Translations under genes and position numbers: made by a program | The notes under the pieces: model-generated | What the model saw: the letters and a program-made list of their open reading frames with translations, nothing else | The model's database searches: none | Told to the model about the DNA's origin: nothing | NCBI GenBank assembly: GCA_028386065.3 | Contig: JAKUCV010006184.1 | Coordinates: 42,428 to 106,427, forward strand | Reading direction: 5' to 3' | Origin: Turnera subulata | Taxonomy: Eukaryota > Streptophyta > Magnoliopsida > Malpighiales > Passifloraceae | Length of the DNA stretch: 64,000 nucleotides | In this document: piece by piece, positions 1 through 15,603 of the stretch | Layout of the letters: each line of letters begins with the position of its first letter | Numbering within the stretch: the stretch's first letter is position 1

Positions 1-652
1 AACTGATTCCCGCTTTAGATATAGATATGCACCTTTCTTTTTTGATACTAATAGATATAGATACGCACCTTACCAATGACAGGCACTTCCCTTGATTTTG
101 TATTTTATTCTCCATCTATAATCGGCTAGAAAACGACTTCAAATCACCATGACTGTGTTGTACTTACACAGTAAACATTCGGATCAATTAATCACATACG
201 CGACGCGACACGAGTAATTAGCAAATGCATTGAGTAATATCTGATAATTAATTTGTCACATACAAGTCAGCTTGCACTATTTCAAAATCTATGCTACCTC
301 GACCAAAAAAAAAAAAAAAAATCTGTGCTACCTGGGTGAGATTTTGACAAATGTCAAAATCCCTGGTTATTCAGTTTTGTATATATGTATAGATGACAGA
401 AAAAGAGCAAAATCGACTTTAAAATTCCTAGATACGGACAGAGTTGCGAAGCTGCGGTATCCCAACAGCAATATTTCACAGTTGAAGCAGGTTAGCATAC
501 TCCAAAAATTTCTTCCAGCAGGGCTAGAAGGAAGGCAAGTTAGCATACTCCAAAAATCTCTGAAGCATTGAGATATAGCGTGAAATAATAAAAGAATGTT
601 TACAAAAAGTTCTAATCACTGAAACAGGCAGGGTAAAGATCTTCAAACTTTG
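1..652. other. 3' flank of the VIH gene
   Basis: No gene is visible. There is an A-tract near 304-320. The sequence AGCATACTCCAAAAAT occurs twice, near 493 and 543, as a direct repeat about 50 bp apart. A short open stretch at 272-571 has no recognisable protein character and spans the A-tract. Confidence 0.5.
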
Positions 653-3600
653 TTACTTTCCATTAGTATTAGTGTGCTTATCGTGCTTATGGAAAGGCCA
701 AAGATTAACAAGGCGCTCAAGTACCGCTGCACTTTTCGAGAAGTAGCCTGAGAATCCAGCAGGGATTGAAGGTGGGGGAAAGTCTTCGGCAGGCATAGCA
801 AATGGGCGAAACATCATCTCCATTTTCTCCAATGTCAAGTATGATCCCACCTCTTGTAGCCTTTCCGGACCCATTATTGGCAGCGTGTGCTCCTGATGCA
901 ATGAAGTAGCCTGGCTGTCATTCATCTGACAAAATAAAATGAAAATCCCAATGTTGTTAGCTAGCATCATCCTTGTGAAGTATGGCAATTACACCAATGT
1001 ACTGTCTTGTCAAGCATCGATTATTGCCACATTTAGATTAGTATAAAAAAAAACTGACTATTGCCACATCATGAAACCATTGAGGGCATATACTCCACAG
1101 ATCAGTGAACAACAGATTCAGTGAAGAGCTTTTACTTGAACGGAATATCCACAAAAGAGGATATGGATATAGTTTAAGATCTATTAGGCAATTTAATGAT
1201 GTCTAGGCAGCATATTTACTGTAGAACGATATACTCAAGAGTTCCCAGATAAGAATTATGCCATGCAATGATAGTATTAGAGCCTACTCATTTCGTATGT
1301 CAGGAAGCCTGATATCTTGCAGATGTGAACTTTCCGATCAAAAGTAACAGCTAAAAATAGTAAGAGCTAAAAACAATGTTATTTTCTTAGTTTCACTTTT
1401 GGGCTATCATGCTGATTAAATTCGCTCTAAGATGGTGGCTTGGAGATAACTTTCTCCATTGCAACATTTGTAGTTTGCCCAAAGTTATGGTTTGAAGCTA
1501 TCAGCAACAGCTAGTTGTGCGTTACCTCCAAAGGAGACAAGTCTGCCCCACGGCTAAATGTCATCTCTATACGAAATCTTTTTGGGTCTTCTAGGTTGAC
1601 CTGCAATATCAATTTCAAAAATCTTGGCAACTTCAGAAACCAAAAATGTATCTCAAACTATTCCAGGAGAGCATAGATGCACATGGGAAAATATAATGGT
1701 AGTCCAAAAATTAAGAAAACCTGTCTACCACTTTAAACCATAAAAATGACAAAATTCTTGCGCTGCTTCATCTTTAACATCAATACCACTAAATGAACAG
1801 CCCGAAATATCAGCCCTCTTGGATGAGAGCAAAGAGAGCACACAGAACATCAACGATGACTGTTGGATCAGTACAGAGGCTTAAAATTCCTGGAGCAGAT
1901 AAATTGATCGAAGCTAGGAAACTAACTAAATGTATAATGCCCTATAAGCCACTCACAAACTGCATACTGGCCAGACTCTCAAAAGGAGAACTCTTTGACT
2001 GACAAAATGATTAGGATAGGATTAGACAAACACAAAGACATAGGAGTTCATAGATCATACAAAATTTAGGTCATGCCAACTGCAATAGTAAAGGCTTTTG
2101 CCATTTAACAATGAGTCTTTGATATACAAACCGACCACTAAGCAAAGTGGCAAACAAACAAAAGGTTTAAGAAATAATGTAGAACACCTAGCAAGAATAA
2201 GTAAGAGTTACCACCTCAGTGTTCTCAAACATCCTCAGGACAATGTAACTCATGTAGTCGAGCTCCTTCGTTTTACACAGTCGATCTAAGGCAGTTCCAC
2301 AAACAAGACTCTCCTCTCCTTGAAGTGATTCATCCAAATTACAGTAACGGAGAACATTCATAAGAGAATGGATATGTGATTCCTGTCAACAAAAATTGCA
2401 CATTAATTTCACTAGGAACTACTGCTACTCACAAGTTTCTTCAACAATCCAGCCACACACTTATTAAGTAGCAGGTGCATCTGGACACCTTAAACAAAGT
2501 ATTCCCAGATCATAAAGAGCAAAATGAAGTTAGTTTGTTCATATCATAAACCAGAAACGGTAGGAAAAGAGAGAAACTTAAAACAAAGAGGACGTTAAAT
2601 GATTCTAGAAAGCCAATGACTCAGCTAAACACTTACTGACGTAAAATAAAGGCGCGTGCGGACATGCCGTTCAGGAGTCTTGACATTCGCATACCTGATC
2701 AGAGACCAGGAACCTTGCAGTAAGTAATTGAATTATAACGATGAAGTACAAACAAGGTTGAGACTTTACTTTGGATCCAAGCGGTACTTCGTCTCTTTAT
2801 CATCATCGTCATCCTGATCCATTGATATTTCACTTGTTGTGCTAGTTCTTCTGCCATCTTCATTCTTAATAAAGAGCTTTGGCTGATAATCTGAGTCCTC
2901 CCTTTCAGCCCTTATTGGTTTTGAATGCTGATCTTGATTACCCTTTAATTCAGCAACACTGATGGCCTCCTCACGAGTATTCCTCAGGTCAATCAATATT
3001 TTACCCAATAAACGACGTGCAATCTGAATATCAACGAAATATGGATTTAGCCAACTCAAAAATTGCATCAATATCCATACGAATTGCAGGTCGGAGGAAG
3101 AAATTGCACACACATATATTACAATTATGCTAAATAAATAAGTATAGTAACAATTTATTCTCCCTCATTTCCCTTTTTGTCTTCTATTCTGGACTGGTAT
3201 CAACTCAACACTCCAGCATAACCGTGTAAGTTCGACGTCACTAGTTTATTGTTGGTGCATTAGCAGTATGATGGGTTCAAGTGGTTGCCCAGTCTAGTTA
3301 TAAATCTGTCACGACTGTAACAGCGGAAAAAAATCAATCTTCTTCAAGAAATACTCTCAAGATTCTTTCTCTTTTTTCTTTTTGCCAAGAAGGAATTATT
3401 GTTAAAGAGATTGTTAAAAAGACATTCTGGCCTAGCACCAGAATATTTTAATTGCATGGGACATTTTATGCACAACTACACAAATCGCAGTGAAGCCGTT
3501 TGTCTGGTGCAAGTGTAAAAGCAGAAGCATCATATCTGGAACTTCACCTTTGAACCAATCTTCAGTTTCTGCTTTGGATTAATCCCATACTCATTAGGGA

Positions 3601-6600
3601 TGACGCCATCTGCTAGTAGCTGAAAGAACAGTACACAAAGCACAACAAAAATTAGAAAACAAATATCTGCGATGGACGGTCAGTAAGAGGTTCCGTCTTG
3701 GCAACCTATGTCTGTGAACATACATAATGCGGGACTATTGAGTTCCATTTAAAACATGGTAATGAACATATTTGTATGGAACCACTGAGAAAACTAATAT
3801 TTGAGGGATTGTGGACCAAATAGCTTTACTACATTCACATGAACAAAGGATCAATCACAAAAAAAGCAGATAAGTGAATAAAACAAATGCAAAAACATGA
3901 AGCTAAAAGAAAAAATGAAAATCATATGCCCCTCTAAAAATTCAAATTAAAAGAAAAAACAATGACTGCTTGAACCTGAGCAACTTTGAAGAGTTCGTCC
4001 AGACCTTCCAAATTAAGATGAGCATTGTGCAAGAGATCGTACCTGTTAAAACGTAGGTCAATAGAAGAAATACTATAGCAGCAAAAGGGGGAATTCAGTA
4101 TGGACCACGTGATACTAGTTTTAACATAGGAATAGTGAAATGAACATCACAGCATAATTAGCAGCAGAAGCATCTTCTTTCAACAGAAATGTGTGAGATC
4201 ACATAAGCATGCATGTCTAGTTTCCACACATTCAGAGTTGCACGTAAAAGCAACATACACTTTAACACCAAGCATCTAGGTTAGAACAATTCAGTCTACT
4301 CCCAAACATCATAGCTCCAAACCAGCACCAACAAGCCCATACTACTTGTAGCAGGATTCACTAACTCTCACAGCTATAAGACCCTACATACAATAAATTA
4401 CCTCAGGAAACAAATTGGAATGGGAGAACTTACTTGCAAGAGTCATAAACATCAGGAATTTGGGTTATATCAAACCGCCTGCACAATTAAATCCACAATG
4501 AAAGAAATGTAACAGAATACCCTGACAAATAATGGTATAACTTGCTTGGCAAACACGTATTCATCAGAGGGCAAACAAAAATAGTAAGACATACTCTTTA
4601 CGTTCATTATACAAGTCTCTTTCAAGTTTCCTCCAGCGAGCATACATCAAAAGGAATCCCTCACTACCACAGGGTAATCCAGCAGCAATACGATCAATAT
4701 CAATGTTTGTTTTTCCAAGAGCCTTAGCTTGGTCGTATGGAGGAATTACATCATACGAACTTGTCTCTGTTAGTTCTTCATCTTCATCTTTAGCAAGTAG
4801 TCTCACTTGTTCGGTAACCTTCTTAGTCAGTTTAACCTAAAAGGAAAGAGCAATCAGAAGTTTGGACTTCTCACACCGTACACCAAAAGACACTGCAAAG
4901 CTATTTGATAGCATAAGTACCTAAACTCTAGAATAAGCAAAATGAATATAAAAAAAGGGAAGTATTTGAAGACAACAAATAATCTTCAAGTTGTCATAAT
5001 TCATTCAAAAATTATAGCAGACCGGGAAACTTCAGGATCAAAGTTATCATTAACCAATGAAGCTGATTTCAGAATCAGTATGGAATACTCATTACAACTG
5101 CAGGATACAGAATTTGGTCGTCTGCGGGCAAATTGATGCAGTGTTGGGCTCAGTTACTGAATATTAGGTAGAGAAATCCATCACCACTTAAGATGTAACT
5201 ATTCAGAATTCCAAACAAAAAGTATTGCTCAAACAACGAACCACAATGATTGTTTGTTGAATATGTTTTGGGAACATATGCAGGATAACAAAACACAAGC
5301 AGAAACCCTAATCACAAAGCACTTAAATCCAACAAAACTAAATGATGACAAACAAAAAAGGCCAAGAACAATCAACTCTGATTGCAGTGATGAGCAATGG
5401 CATAGTACTCCAAGAATTCATTTTCTCAAGGACATATTAAAGACAAGGCGCATGCTAGAATACCCTTGGATGGTACAAAAGCTTGTAGGGAATGAAGCTA
5501 TGTCCTCAACAGACGAAAGTGGAATGATATGCCAGCTGTTAGCAATTGCATGTCTAATCATCTAACGTGCATAGAGATGAATGGATTTGGAATTGTGATA
5601 ATTCATTCAAAATGCATTACCAGTACAGGGAGAAGCTCAGAAGCATTTGAAGGCAGTCCAGCTCCATCAGCCATCCAAGGAAATTCTGATGGTCCTGAAT
5701 TATTCTGTGTCTTTGCTGCTGAAGTTATGATCTCATTCAACCTTGCCTACAAAAAGTTCATGGGACAAAAGAAGCCATATTCTTATACCAATAATTAAAA
5801 ACATTTCGGGTCTCGTTGTCCAAAGTGAATCAACAATATTACCTTTTAAATAACAATTTTATTTTTCTCACTTTGTCCTTCAGACTCTACTTTGATAGTT
5901 CTTGTCGTTGCATGTAAATTCATTCACTGGTTTGTCCTTGAAGTTTGTTAACTACTCTTTTATCCTATATTTTTGTTATTACACGTAACTCCAAAAAAAT
6001 TGAGAACTCATGTTTTACTCCATCAGATGGAGCTGATAACAGTTTTAACAAATTACTCTAGTTTGAGTTACTTTCAACTTTTTTTAACATATAATTATCT
6101 TGAACCTAATCATAGACATTTTCAAACATATAAAGCATAATATCATAATTCTTTGAATTAAAATATAGATGAAAAATTAATGGTCTTATTAATAATTCTC
6201 AAATTTCAGAACCAATTAAAACTAATAACAAATAGTGAAACAGAGGCTCTACATTAGTTATAAAAATACATTTACAAAGAACATATTGGGGTTCAATTAA
6301 AGCCCAACTGAATCTACATTCCTGCCCTTCAGTTTATGATTTGATTTTAAGTTGTCTTTGCACCATTTCTCTTTTGGAAGGATATTTTGTGTTTGTTTTT
6401 TAACTCAATTACTGATTTTCCTTTAGAAATTATATGAATTACTTACTTATCATCTTTTTTCATTATCAATTTTAACACTAAAAATTTTAGGAAGTTTATA
6501 CTTTCATCTATAAATCAATGTTGATGTTAACATACTTGCGCTCAAGTTTTTAAAGATACAATAACCAGAACAACCGTTCTACTAATTAAAGTTGAAGATT

Positions 6601-9600
6601 TTACTATACTAATAAGTAAAATGATAAGGATGAGTTTAATAATACATTATTAGTTCTCCATTGTAAGGACTCCACAGCCAAAAGAAAAAACTAAAATGAA
6701 GTGGCAGACATATTGGTAGTTCCTTTATATGTTAAAATAGCATTGCCAAAAATCTGGAAGCTGCTTGTATGCAGTCAACATTCAGAAGAAAATTATTCCT
6801 CTAAACATTTTTACGAACCCAGATTAAGGGAGCGATCAACAGAAAATGTTAGTGCATATAAATTCATTTAGTCCCTACAATATACATTTTAGTGAAAACA
6901 AGCCTATGATCTATTTCCAACAAGAAAACAAACCTTGGCTTCTTCCATCTCAATGCTAGCATTGTCAAGTCCATCCAACATAGAGGAATCCTTGCTTACA
7001 AGGGAAACCTAGGTCAAGTTTTTAGAGTCAGACATAACTAAATGTCTCCATAAAATCAAAACTGTGATAAATAACACAGACCAGGATTGGTGTAAGCTGC
7101 CCTTCTAGATCAAGAAGGCCCTTGGCAAACGCAGCTGCAGACATCTGTCAACAAATATTTATGCATGTTGAATGGCAATTTAGTTTACAAAGATTCTTGT
7201 GAACAAAAAAGGTTTTAGGAAAATATGACAATGAAACTGATACTTCATTTGACCACATGGAGCATCAAGCAATTACCTGCACACGGCCCTCATCAGAGCT
7301 GTAGATTTTAAGATCGTGGCGATAGGTACTATGTAAGCGAAGCAGACCTGTGCCCTCACCTGCAATTTCATGCATTTTTATCAAAAGAAAAAAAAAACAA
7401 AGATTGCCTATCATACATCCAGCAAGTTTTCAAATTACAAAGATGAACAAGGGACAATGTGCTTTAGAGTACACACTAAAAAAAGGAAATGAAACTACTT
7501 TGAATTGTCAATACAATTCATATAAGGGTACTGTAATAATTAAGATAAACAATTTGGTAACTATAATATTGAAATCTCTGAAATAAAGACTACAGAATGG
7601 CATGCTTTCCATAGTCTTAAATACATGGCCCATGCAAAGTAAAGCAAGATTGTTAAGGCTCCACGATATTCCAAAGGCACAGGGATATCTAGGGAAGCCA
7701 CATATTGAACACTGAAGCAGTCAATTTCATCAAACCAATACAAGCTATCCACATTCAGATATCATCTACTTAAGATAAAGAAAACGTGACCAAGAGGAAC
7801 AAGCTATGACGACCATAGCCCATGAGTCAGGAATCTTAAAAGAAGCACCAACTTTTACATGTAATAATTTAAAATGAAAAAGCTCATCATCTCCACCTGG
7901 ATACATATTATTGCGAAAATATCTACCCAGTTCTTCTGCCTGCAAGAATTAGAAATGAATAAAATAAATACCCTGAAGTTGAAAGAGGTTCTTTTGACTC
8001 AAATTATTTCAGCCTCTGCAACTTACCATAGCATACTTATAAACTTCTGTTGCATGTGCATGGATAAAAGATTACAGAGAAGATGGTGTGCATGAGATAT
8101 TAATAATATATACCTGCTTTCTGCCCGCATGGGTGAGAACACCCCCATATTTTAGGACCATCAGAGCTTCAACAGGCCGTTCTTCCTCACCTTCCCCATT
8201 GCTTTTTGGGACTTTAACCCATTTCAGTGGCTTCAGTTGGACCTTCCTATAAATACCTGAGAAATGTCCCCCCTATACCAACACAAGCTAGAATGTTAGA
8301 AACAGAATATACTGACAGTTTCCAATAGTTGAGCAACAAATTAATGTAAGAGGAAATGGGATATCTAAGCATTGCCATTCAGTCTTGTTCTTAAACCACA
8401 TGACTTCCTGCTTTGTTAACACCGTTTTTTACAACACATCAAAACACAAGTTTTTGGCACTGGCATTAATCAGATGACACCATAATGAATGGCACTAAGT
8501 CTAACAAAAGCTCCCCAGAAAAATTGAATTCACTCGTGAAAACAAAACAGTGGGAAGAGAAATAGGTACATACAATGGCAAGGCCAATGGCACAAATGAA
8601 CAGAATATTATACTGGAAAACAAGGTTACCTCCTCAAGCACTGCTTTGACTTGACGTAGCTTTTCAGCATGCTCAAAGTCTTCAGCCTCACTATCACTTT
8701 CTCGACCCGGTCTACAAAATCAATAATCATCAATATATCAAAGTTGTATCGATAGGCAGGTCACAAATATATCGTGCAGTTCTGTTACTACATTGTCAGC
8801 CATATGTGAAAGCCTAAAATATAGAAGACATGACAACCACAATCAGTATTTCACAAATATAAAATCGATTAAAAGAATGTTGGAGCTTTCAAGTTTGTGT
8901 TTTACTTTACTGCCTAATCATAGAGCCTGAAAGGATTGCAGAACCACATCCCTTAGCTAATCTTGTACATTGAGGAGTGGATTTCATCTCCCAAAATATT
9001 AGCAGGGAATTATTGCAAATAAAAATGAATGGAATCCACAGTGATAATTGAACTAACATCCAAGCGAGCATGACAAGAATAGCAGTTAATACCATGATGA
9101 AATCTTGTATTTAAAATTGTTGTACTTTAGGAAAGGACAATGATGGCAAAGTTAGATGGGTGGTTCAAAAGTTACCTTGTACGAGGTACAAGCAGACGAG
9201 TGGCATCCAACAGATCTTGCAACTGAATAGCACTTTTAAGTTTTGTCTAGCAAGAAAACAGAATGAGTAATGACCAAGAGAGACATAAGAATAAACTAAG
9301 TACACAATAGAGTAGAATGACGAAAGAACGACATAAAAAAGATGGAAAATTACCTCACATCTGGGCCGTCCTCCATTGTACTTCAACATCAAGTTTAGCA
9401 GCTTTTCCTCTGTAACCTTCAACTTCACCTTTTGTTTGGGAGTTCTATCACCACTGCCCGGAGAACAAAGTAAGAAAGGTGAAATTCAAAATCAGTAAAA
9501 AAGATCATGTAACCATAAAAAAGCCATATACAACAACATACTGGCGAACTATAGCAATCACACAGCGTAATTCCTCAGACTGTCCAAATGTGCCAATAAT

Positions 9601-12600
9601 CCCACTTCCTTGACGGGTTAGGCCCTCACAAGGCTGGGCTTGTTCATTAACTTTCCATGGTAAAGTGGGTGGAATTGCTGAAGATAGGTGAGGAGCTTTT
9701 GCATCCAGTAACATCTTTCTCAACACGCAGGCAGCATCATCATAATACCTGAATCATGAAGAGATATCAGACTAAATGAAACACAAAAATGAGACTGGCC
9801 ATGTTGGAAAAGTGGAGAAGATAGGCTGTAGTATAATGAAAAATCAGTTGAAACAGTAGGAACGCCCATGATTGTAGTATCAAGCATGAGTGCTCCAAAA
9901 ATTTGCGAGAGAAGGACTGAGGCATTATAGAAGAGAAGTGTATATTCTATAGTGAACTGAAATTCTTATGTGAGCCATGTGGCGCAACGAGTGAAGCATC
10001 CACATCAAATCAAACTTGAAAGTGATTGAAGCTTCTACTGAGCATTACTTGTATGAATTTTTCACAAAGCTCCAGCCATTGACATCACAGACATACGACC
10101 GACCTTCACACCGCAGTAGATCAAACCCGCAAACCTGCAAGTAATAAGAAAACAAAGTAATCATAACAATAATATCGCGCCACACCAAACAAGTACAAGG
10201 AATTTTATGATACTTTCCGCGCCACTCTCAAGTTCATCTGATGAAGGTAAGTTCAAAAAGATCAGCAAAGCCTAAACTAAATACAACAACAATCTCTTGG
10301 CCTCGACAGATTTGGGGAAAACAAAATGTTACAGGCATTCTTAAACATGAAGGGAAAGTCTATCTTGCACAAATTTAAGCAACATCAACAGAAGAACGAT
10401 ATGCTAAATAATAGGGATACAACGAGTTTGCTAAATTTTGGAGGGTAAGACTTTCTAAGGGCTGAAAATATGTGCAACCTTTTTTGCCAATCGTCACTAG
10501 CTTGTGAAGGAATGCTTATAAAAGTAGCCCATGTATTGCACCTAAAAAATCATTGGTGGTCATAGAAAAATGAAGAAATATAGTTTCACTTAGTGCAAGC
10601 CATAAACTAAAAAAATAGAAACCTGTATGCAATTGACACATAATCACAAAACATAAAGCATATGGAAAATGATCCACTGGTAGTCGAGAAACTTAAACAT
10701 TGGAAACCAGATACAGATGGCATACCGCTTGCCTAAATGCAATGCAGACCTCCCTTGCCATTTGCTTCTCGACAGGGGTCAATAAGACAGGATACCTCAC
10801 CTATAACACAGCAACAAAGGTATGTTAAAACTTCATGCAATTCAGACATTTTCCTAAGATGAATCACATCCAAAACCTCACTACCACATTACACAGTTGT
10901 ACTCTTTTCCCTCTTCCATTATTTACTTTTCACCCCTTGTATTGGTTATTCAAACCTCATCAATTCATAAGAGTTTCAAAATACTTCAGTTGACAGGCAA
11001 ACTCGATAACGACCTTGCTTAGAAAAAAGCACGTAATCAAGGTCAAATATGTAAAGTTAATATATATTATTTACAGAAAGAAAAGTCTACAGAAATAGTA
11101 AAAATGACAACCAGATATCATGGCTTGCAATTTCAAAGATAGTTAAACTATAAACCAAGAAAATAACATCATGAAATAACCAAAACAAAGTCTAGCATGA
11201 AGTCAAGAAACAATAGGAAGAGATGACAGCAAATTGGCTTCCTTTACTAATAAGTTATCCAATAGATGCTACAGTCATTTCCTGTTTGATTCAAAATTGT
11301 AAAGTTTCCATGACGAAAGATAAGATCCCATTCCTTTGTGGCCAACTACAAAGGCTTTTATACAAATTGATTTTGCTGCAAGACTTGCTAGAATTACTTC
11401 CTGTATCTAAGATCCATACAAACTATTCTGATATTTCTATTTGTTTGCATATACATGACTTAAAAAACATAATATTTGGACAGCAAATATGTAAAAAACT
11501 GAAGAAATATTGTTTCCCTGTGCTCAATATCTTATAACAAAAATACAAAATCAGAACATTAGAGAAAATAAATCAACTTGTCAGTTCATCTGTACGCATA
11601 ACTGTGTGCTGTGTGGAAGCATGTGTATGTGGGGAGAGAGAGCTAGAGAGGAAGAAGGAAAGAGAGAGGTTCAAGTAAATGTGAAAGGGAATTACTTCCT
11701 TGCCATCAGGATTTCTCATCACAACACCATCTACCACTGGAGACTTCCTTGCCTCAGCATGTGCATATTCAGGGCCAACAGTATACACCTACAGTCATTT
11801 GTCGATATGCCAGCAAAACTGTGAAATGATCAACTAGAGTAGTGCTAGCAAAACTAGAAGAAGCCAACCAATAATTAAAATGAAATTAGAACAGAAACAA
11901 AAAGAATGAAGTGCAAGAGCAAAAGTATCTAACCTTGACATCTGTGCCTCCAGTTGGCATAAATTCTTCATATATGTAAGCACCTTCACGCCTCACTCTT
12001 CTAACTTCTGGATGGAACTCACTTGACCGATTTCCAACCTAAGATCAAAATCACACACAAGTATCACCATCAAATTTCAAAATGGAATCTAAAAGTATGC
12101 ATACAAAGCACCAAAACTCATGCGAGTAACATGATCCAGAAGAACGGATCAGAAATTCCTCACTATTTGCCAATTCACATCCATGAAACAAGTAGAGGTA
12201 GCAAGCTATACATACCAAGCAAACAAAACCATACCCTATTAAAAAAAAGTTGGCTGGCATGCTATTCTAAAAATGTACAACCAAGAAAGCAGCTTTTGAT
12301 TTGAAACAATCACATAAGGACTAACTTAGACAGAAAGATAAAATATATATAGAACAAAACACAGAATCACTTTCATTAGTTGGGGTTACATTCGTGTTGG
12401 AGGCTTCAAGACCACCCAATAAAAAAACATAAAAAATGGAAAAACAAAAATAAAAGAACAGATACCATGTCAAATGCATTATAAATTATACCAAAAGGTT
12501 ATATTGACAAACCAACCTACCTTTCGAAACAATTCTTTCATACCTCCACCTGCCGAGCTGGGGTAATATATCATGATACTATGGTCATCTCCTAGAAAAA

Positions 12601-15600
12601 GTACAAATACTAAATTATTACCAATAAGTTCATTGGAACGAGAAATTCATAAAAACATGCAAATCTTCAACAACTAGTTGACAGCACATCCACAGGGTAC
12701 AACAATTTCCCTATTTTCATAAAATGTGGGTTTAATGTATTTGTAAGCTAAGAGATACAAATCAATCGCGTGATTCGCTTCACACTGATCATGCCAAAAT
12801 ACCAACTTTAAATGCTCAATTCAGCAGATGTATCCTTGGCGAGTCAATATTTTTATTATAGCGTCACACAGGGCAATAATGAAATAAAAAGTTAGGTTCG
12901 TTGTCCAAAACACACACCCTGCCAAAAGAGATGATTTCATAAACATGAGACTAATCGCAAACTTAATGCTTCCTCACTTCTGAATCAATTGTGATAATGA
13001 CAACAGAACCTGAAGGGCCGAAACAAAGTTATCTAGTCATTTAAGTATTTGGTTGAGGCACTGATGCCCAAAACCAACAATCTCATTGCCTAGCATTTGC
13101 ACTGCACTTGAAAGCAGAATCTCTTATTCCATGGACAAGGAATGGAAAAGGCATGCAAAATCTCAATTTTAACAAATAACTAAGCCAATACAGCAGTAAT
13201 TCATTATAAACTCTTTTGAAACAGGGTGAAGGCATTTGGGGGAAAAAAAGACAATTGCCTGTCTCATTATATTGCAATATGAAAAAGGAGTAGCAAAATC
13301 AGACATTGATGGGTAAATATATGGATAAAAACCTCACCATCAACGGGCTTCTCCACAAACGGTTTCCAAAACCGTTGACCATGAACCTCAACATAGTCTT
13401 CCTCTTCAATGAAATAATCCAAATCTTGATATGGAAACTCCCTGTTCACGAGGGCATATCTTGGAACAGGAATTCCATACATTTCAAGACGCTTGAGTAC
13501 CAGAAGAAAAATGGACAACAAAAAGTTCATTAAGCCACCATCACTCAGTTGCAACATCTAGGAAGGGAGATGCACATCACATAGCTAGATTCATGTAAGT
13601 TTTTTCTATGATAGGTCACAGACTATAGGAAATAAATCTTAGCAGAGAATCTAATATATCTCTACCCTCAAAGGACACAGTGCTAATCATTGTCTAGTAC
13701 AAGCATTTAGTAGAAGGAAAAACGTCAAGACGTGCTTTAGAGGTAATTAGGAAATCATTTAAAAGAGCATAAAGAACATCACCACATAGTATATAAAATG
13801 TTCTACAAAGCATGATGGTGTGCATATCACAGATGTTCTATAAAGCATGATGGTGTGCATATTTCAGCACCAAAAAAATTACACTACATACAGTGAATTA
13901 ACATCACATACCTCATATACCTTCCTTCTATCATGAAGGAGGTGTTGTGGCTCTAATTCATTCACAAGAAAAGGCCTGAATCAAGAAGACGGGCTAGTAT
14001 TAGAATATTGTGTATTGTTGTCCTACATGATAGGCAGACTTTGGTTTTTGGGGGGTGATGGTGCAAAAAAATGAAATATTTGATGGGAAACGGGAGATCC
14101 TTTGGAACAACCTGTTCTAACCAGAATGCCCTATATCTTGAAATTATTTCATCAAGTTGCTGATAAGCTACATGGGCGTTCAATAAGCCTTTTTATAGCA
14201 GTCTTTCAAGACTAACAGAGACCCTCAGTAAGGAACCTATAGAATGAAAGTATAACTACAGAGAAATAATAGATACCGGATCAAAAAGTTTATGCTATAT
14301 CAAAAAATGAAATTACAAGAGATAAGAAAAGCAATGAATGAGCAAACAAATTGTACTAAGGAAGGTGAAATTCAAGGACCAATTCTGTTGAGATAAAAGG
14401 AAAGCTCCCACAGAAGAAATTAGAAGATACCCACTATAGGATGTTTCTATTTCTTACCCATATCACTCGCATTTAACAAAAAGCCAACTGCAGATGACAT
14501 GAACACTTTCAACTCTATCTCAAGAGAGAAAATTAAGGAGTGAGTCTACAGTGACAAGGAGAATAGCACACGCAAAATTCTCCAAAGAGTCATATCACCA
14601 CGAGTGTTCTGTCAAGTTTTATGCCCACTGTACTTATTCAAAAACTGAGAAGTTTGAAAGAAATTGATATAATTCAAGAAAGTTACATGGCTGGGCCTTA
14701 TTGGGAATCCAGAAAAGAAATGCCTGTCGTTTTAGTAAATCAAGAATCAAATAACTATATCTAGAATAGGGATTTGTTACACAGCAAACTAGATAAGGTT
14801 GGAAGGAAGATCAAGTTGATTCTCCGTACTGGAAAAGCATATATAATAGACCTTTTTAAAAAAGAAAATCAAATGTATAAATAGACTAACCATAGCAAAT
14901 TAGCAGAAAAGCAATGGTAAAATCTTACTTCCGCAACGCAGCATATGCTTCTGCCTTTTCTAGGGGATAACCAGAGGAATAGAATGCAATCAAGCAATCA
15001 CATATCGGCCAACTGAAAAAAGGTAGATGCCGCAACAAAATTAGTAGAGAACAACTACTTTATTTAAACTCTAAGGATATTCTCAACTTAATAAATTAGC
15101 TTACCCAAAGCTAACGAGTAACAAAGATTACACAAAAAAATAAAACTGCCACAAACTTTTCCACTAATTACACGAAAAAAAAAATGTACCTCTCCATTGG
15201 ATCTTCAAGAATAACCTTGTCCCCGAAATGTATAACCTGCAACCGCACAAAAACAATCAATCTCCATAAATTCTCCAGGAACAAACAAAACGTCATCTAA
15301 CGGCAGTTACCGCTAAAAAATCAAGTATAACTAGAGAAACTGGACATGCCTCGAATTCACCAAACGCTTGTAATCTCTCCAGAATTTGCCTCATTGGAGC
15401 CGACGACACCTAACGGAAAGAAAAAAAACAACAAAAACAAAAACAAAAAAAAATCCGTTCCCGTTCAGTAATCGGTATATTTGTAGGTTTACTGGTTTCC
15501 ATTGTTTGGTGAGTTTTAGTGAAAAGAAAACAAGAAACAGAACCTCAAAGCCGCATTTCACCTTCTTTTCCATCACACAGACCCCAACCTTTATCTTCTC

Positions 15601-15603
15601 CAT
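653..15603 (-). CDS. VIH2: VIH/PPIP5K: bifunctional inositol hexakisphosphate / diphosphoinositol-pentakisphosphate kinase
   Basis: Plant VIP1/VIH enzyme that makes inositol pyrophosphates (InsP7/InsP8) used in phosphate sensing and jasmonate signalling; the second half is a histidine-phosphatase-like domain that removes the pyrophosphate. Thirty exons join in frame to 1053 residues, close to the family length: 15544-15603, 15350-15409, 15190-15236, 14929-15012, 13912-13975, 13338-13491, 12521-12591, 11934-12038, 11696-11788, 10726-10800, 10049-10134, 9542-9748, 9354-9453, 9176-9246, 8630-8711, 8114-8272, 7897-7939, 7277-7359, 7082-7144, 6934-7008, 5621-5746, 4595-4836, 4434-4478, 3976-4042, 3548-3619, 2770-3023, 2637-2694, 2215-2382, 1526-1600, 653-925. 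The N-terminal ATP-grasp kinase includes CDVNGWSFV (D288, N290, likely metal ligands). The phosphatase signature RHGDRTP is at 368-374. The C-terminus has the family ending [16 protein letters not shown]. Intron 2 uses a GC donor. An acidic run (DQDDDDDKE) lies in exon 26. Appears intact. VIH1 versus VIH2 cannot be settled here. Confidence 0.95.
13798..13866. repeat. Short tandem duplication in a VIH intron
   Basis: A unit of about 39 bp containing AAGCATGATGGTGTGCATAT occurs twice back to back inside intron 5 of the VIH gene. It does not touch an exon or splice site. Confidence 0.8.
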
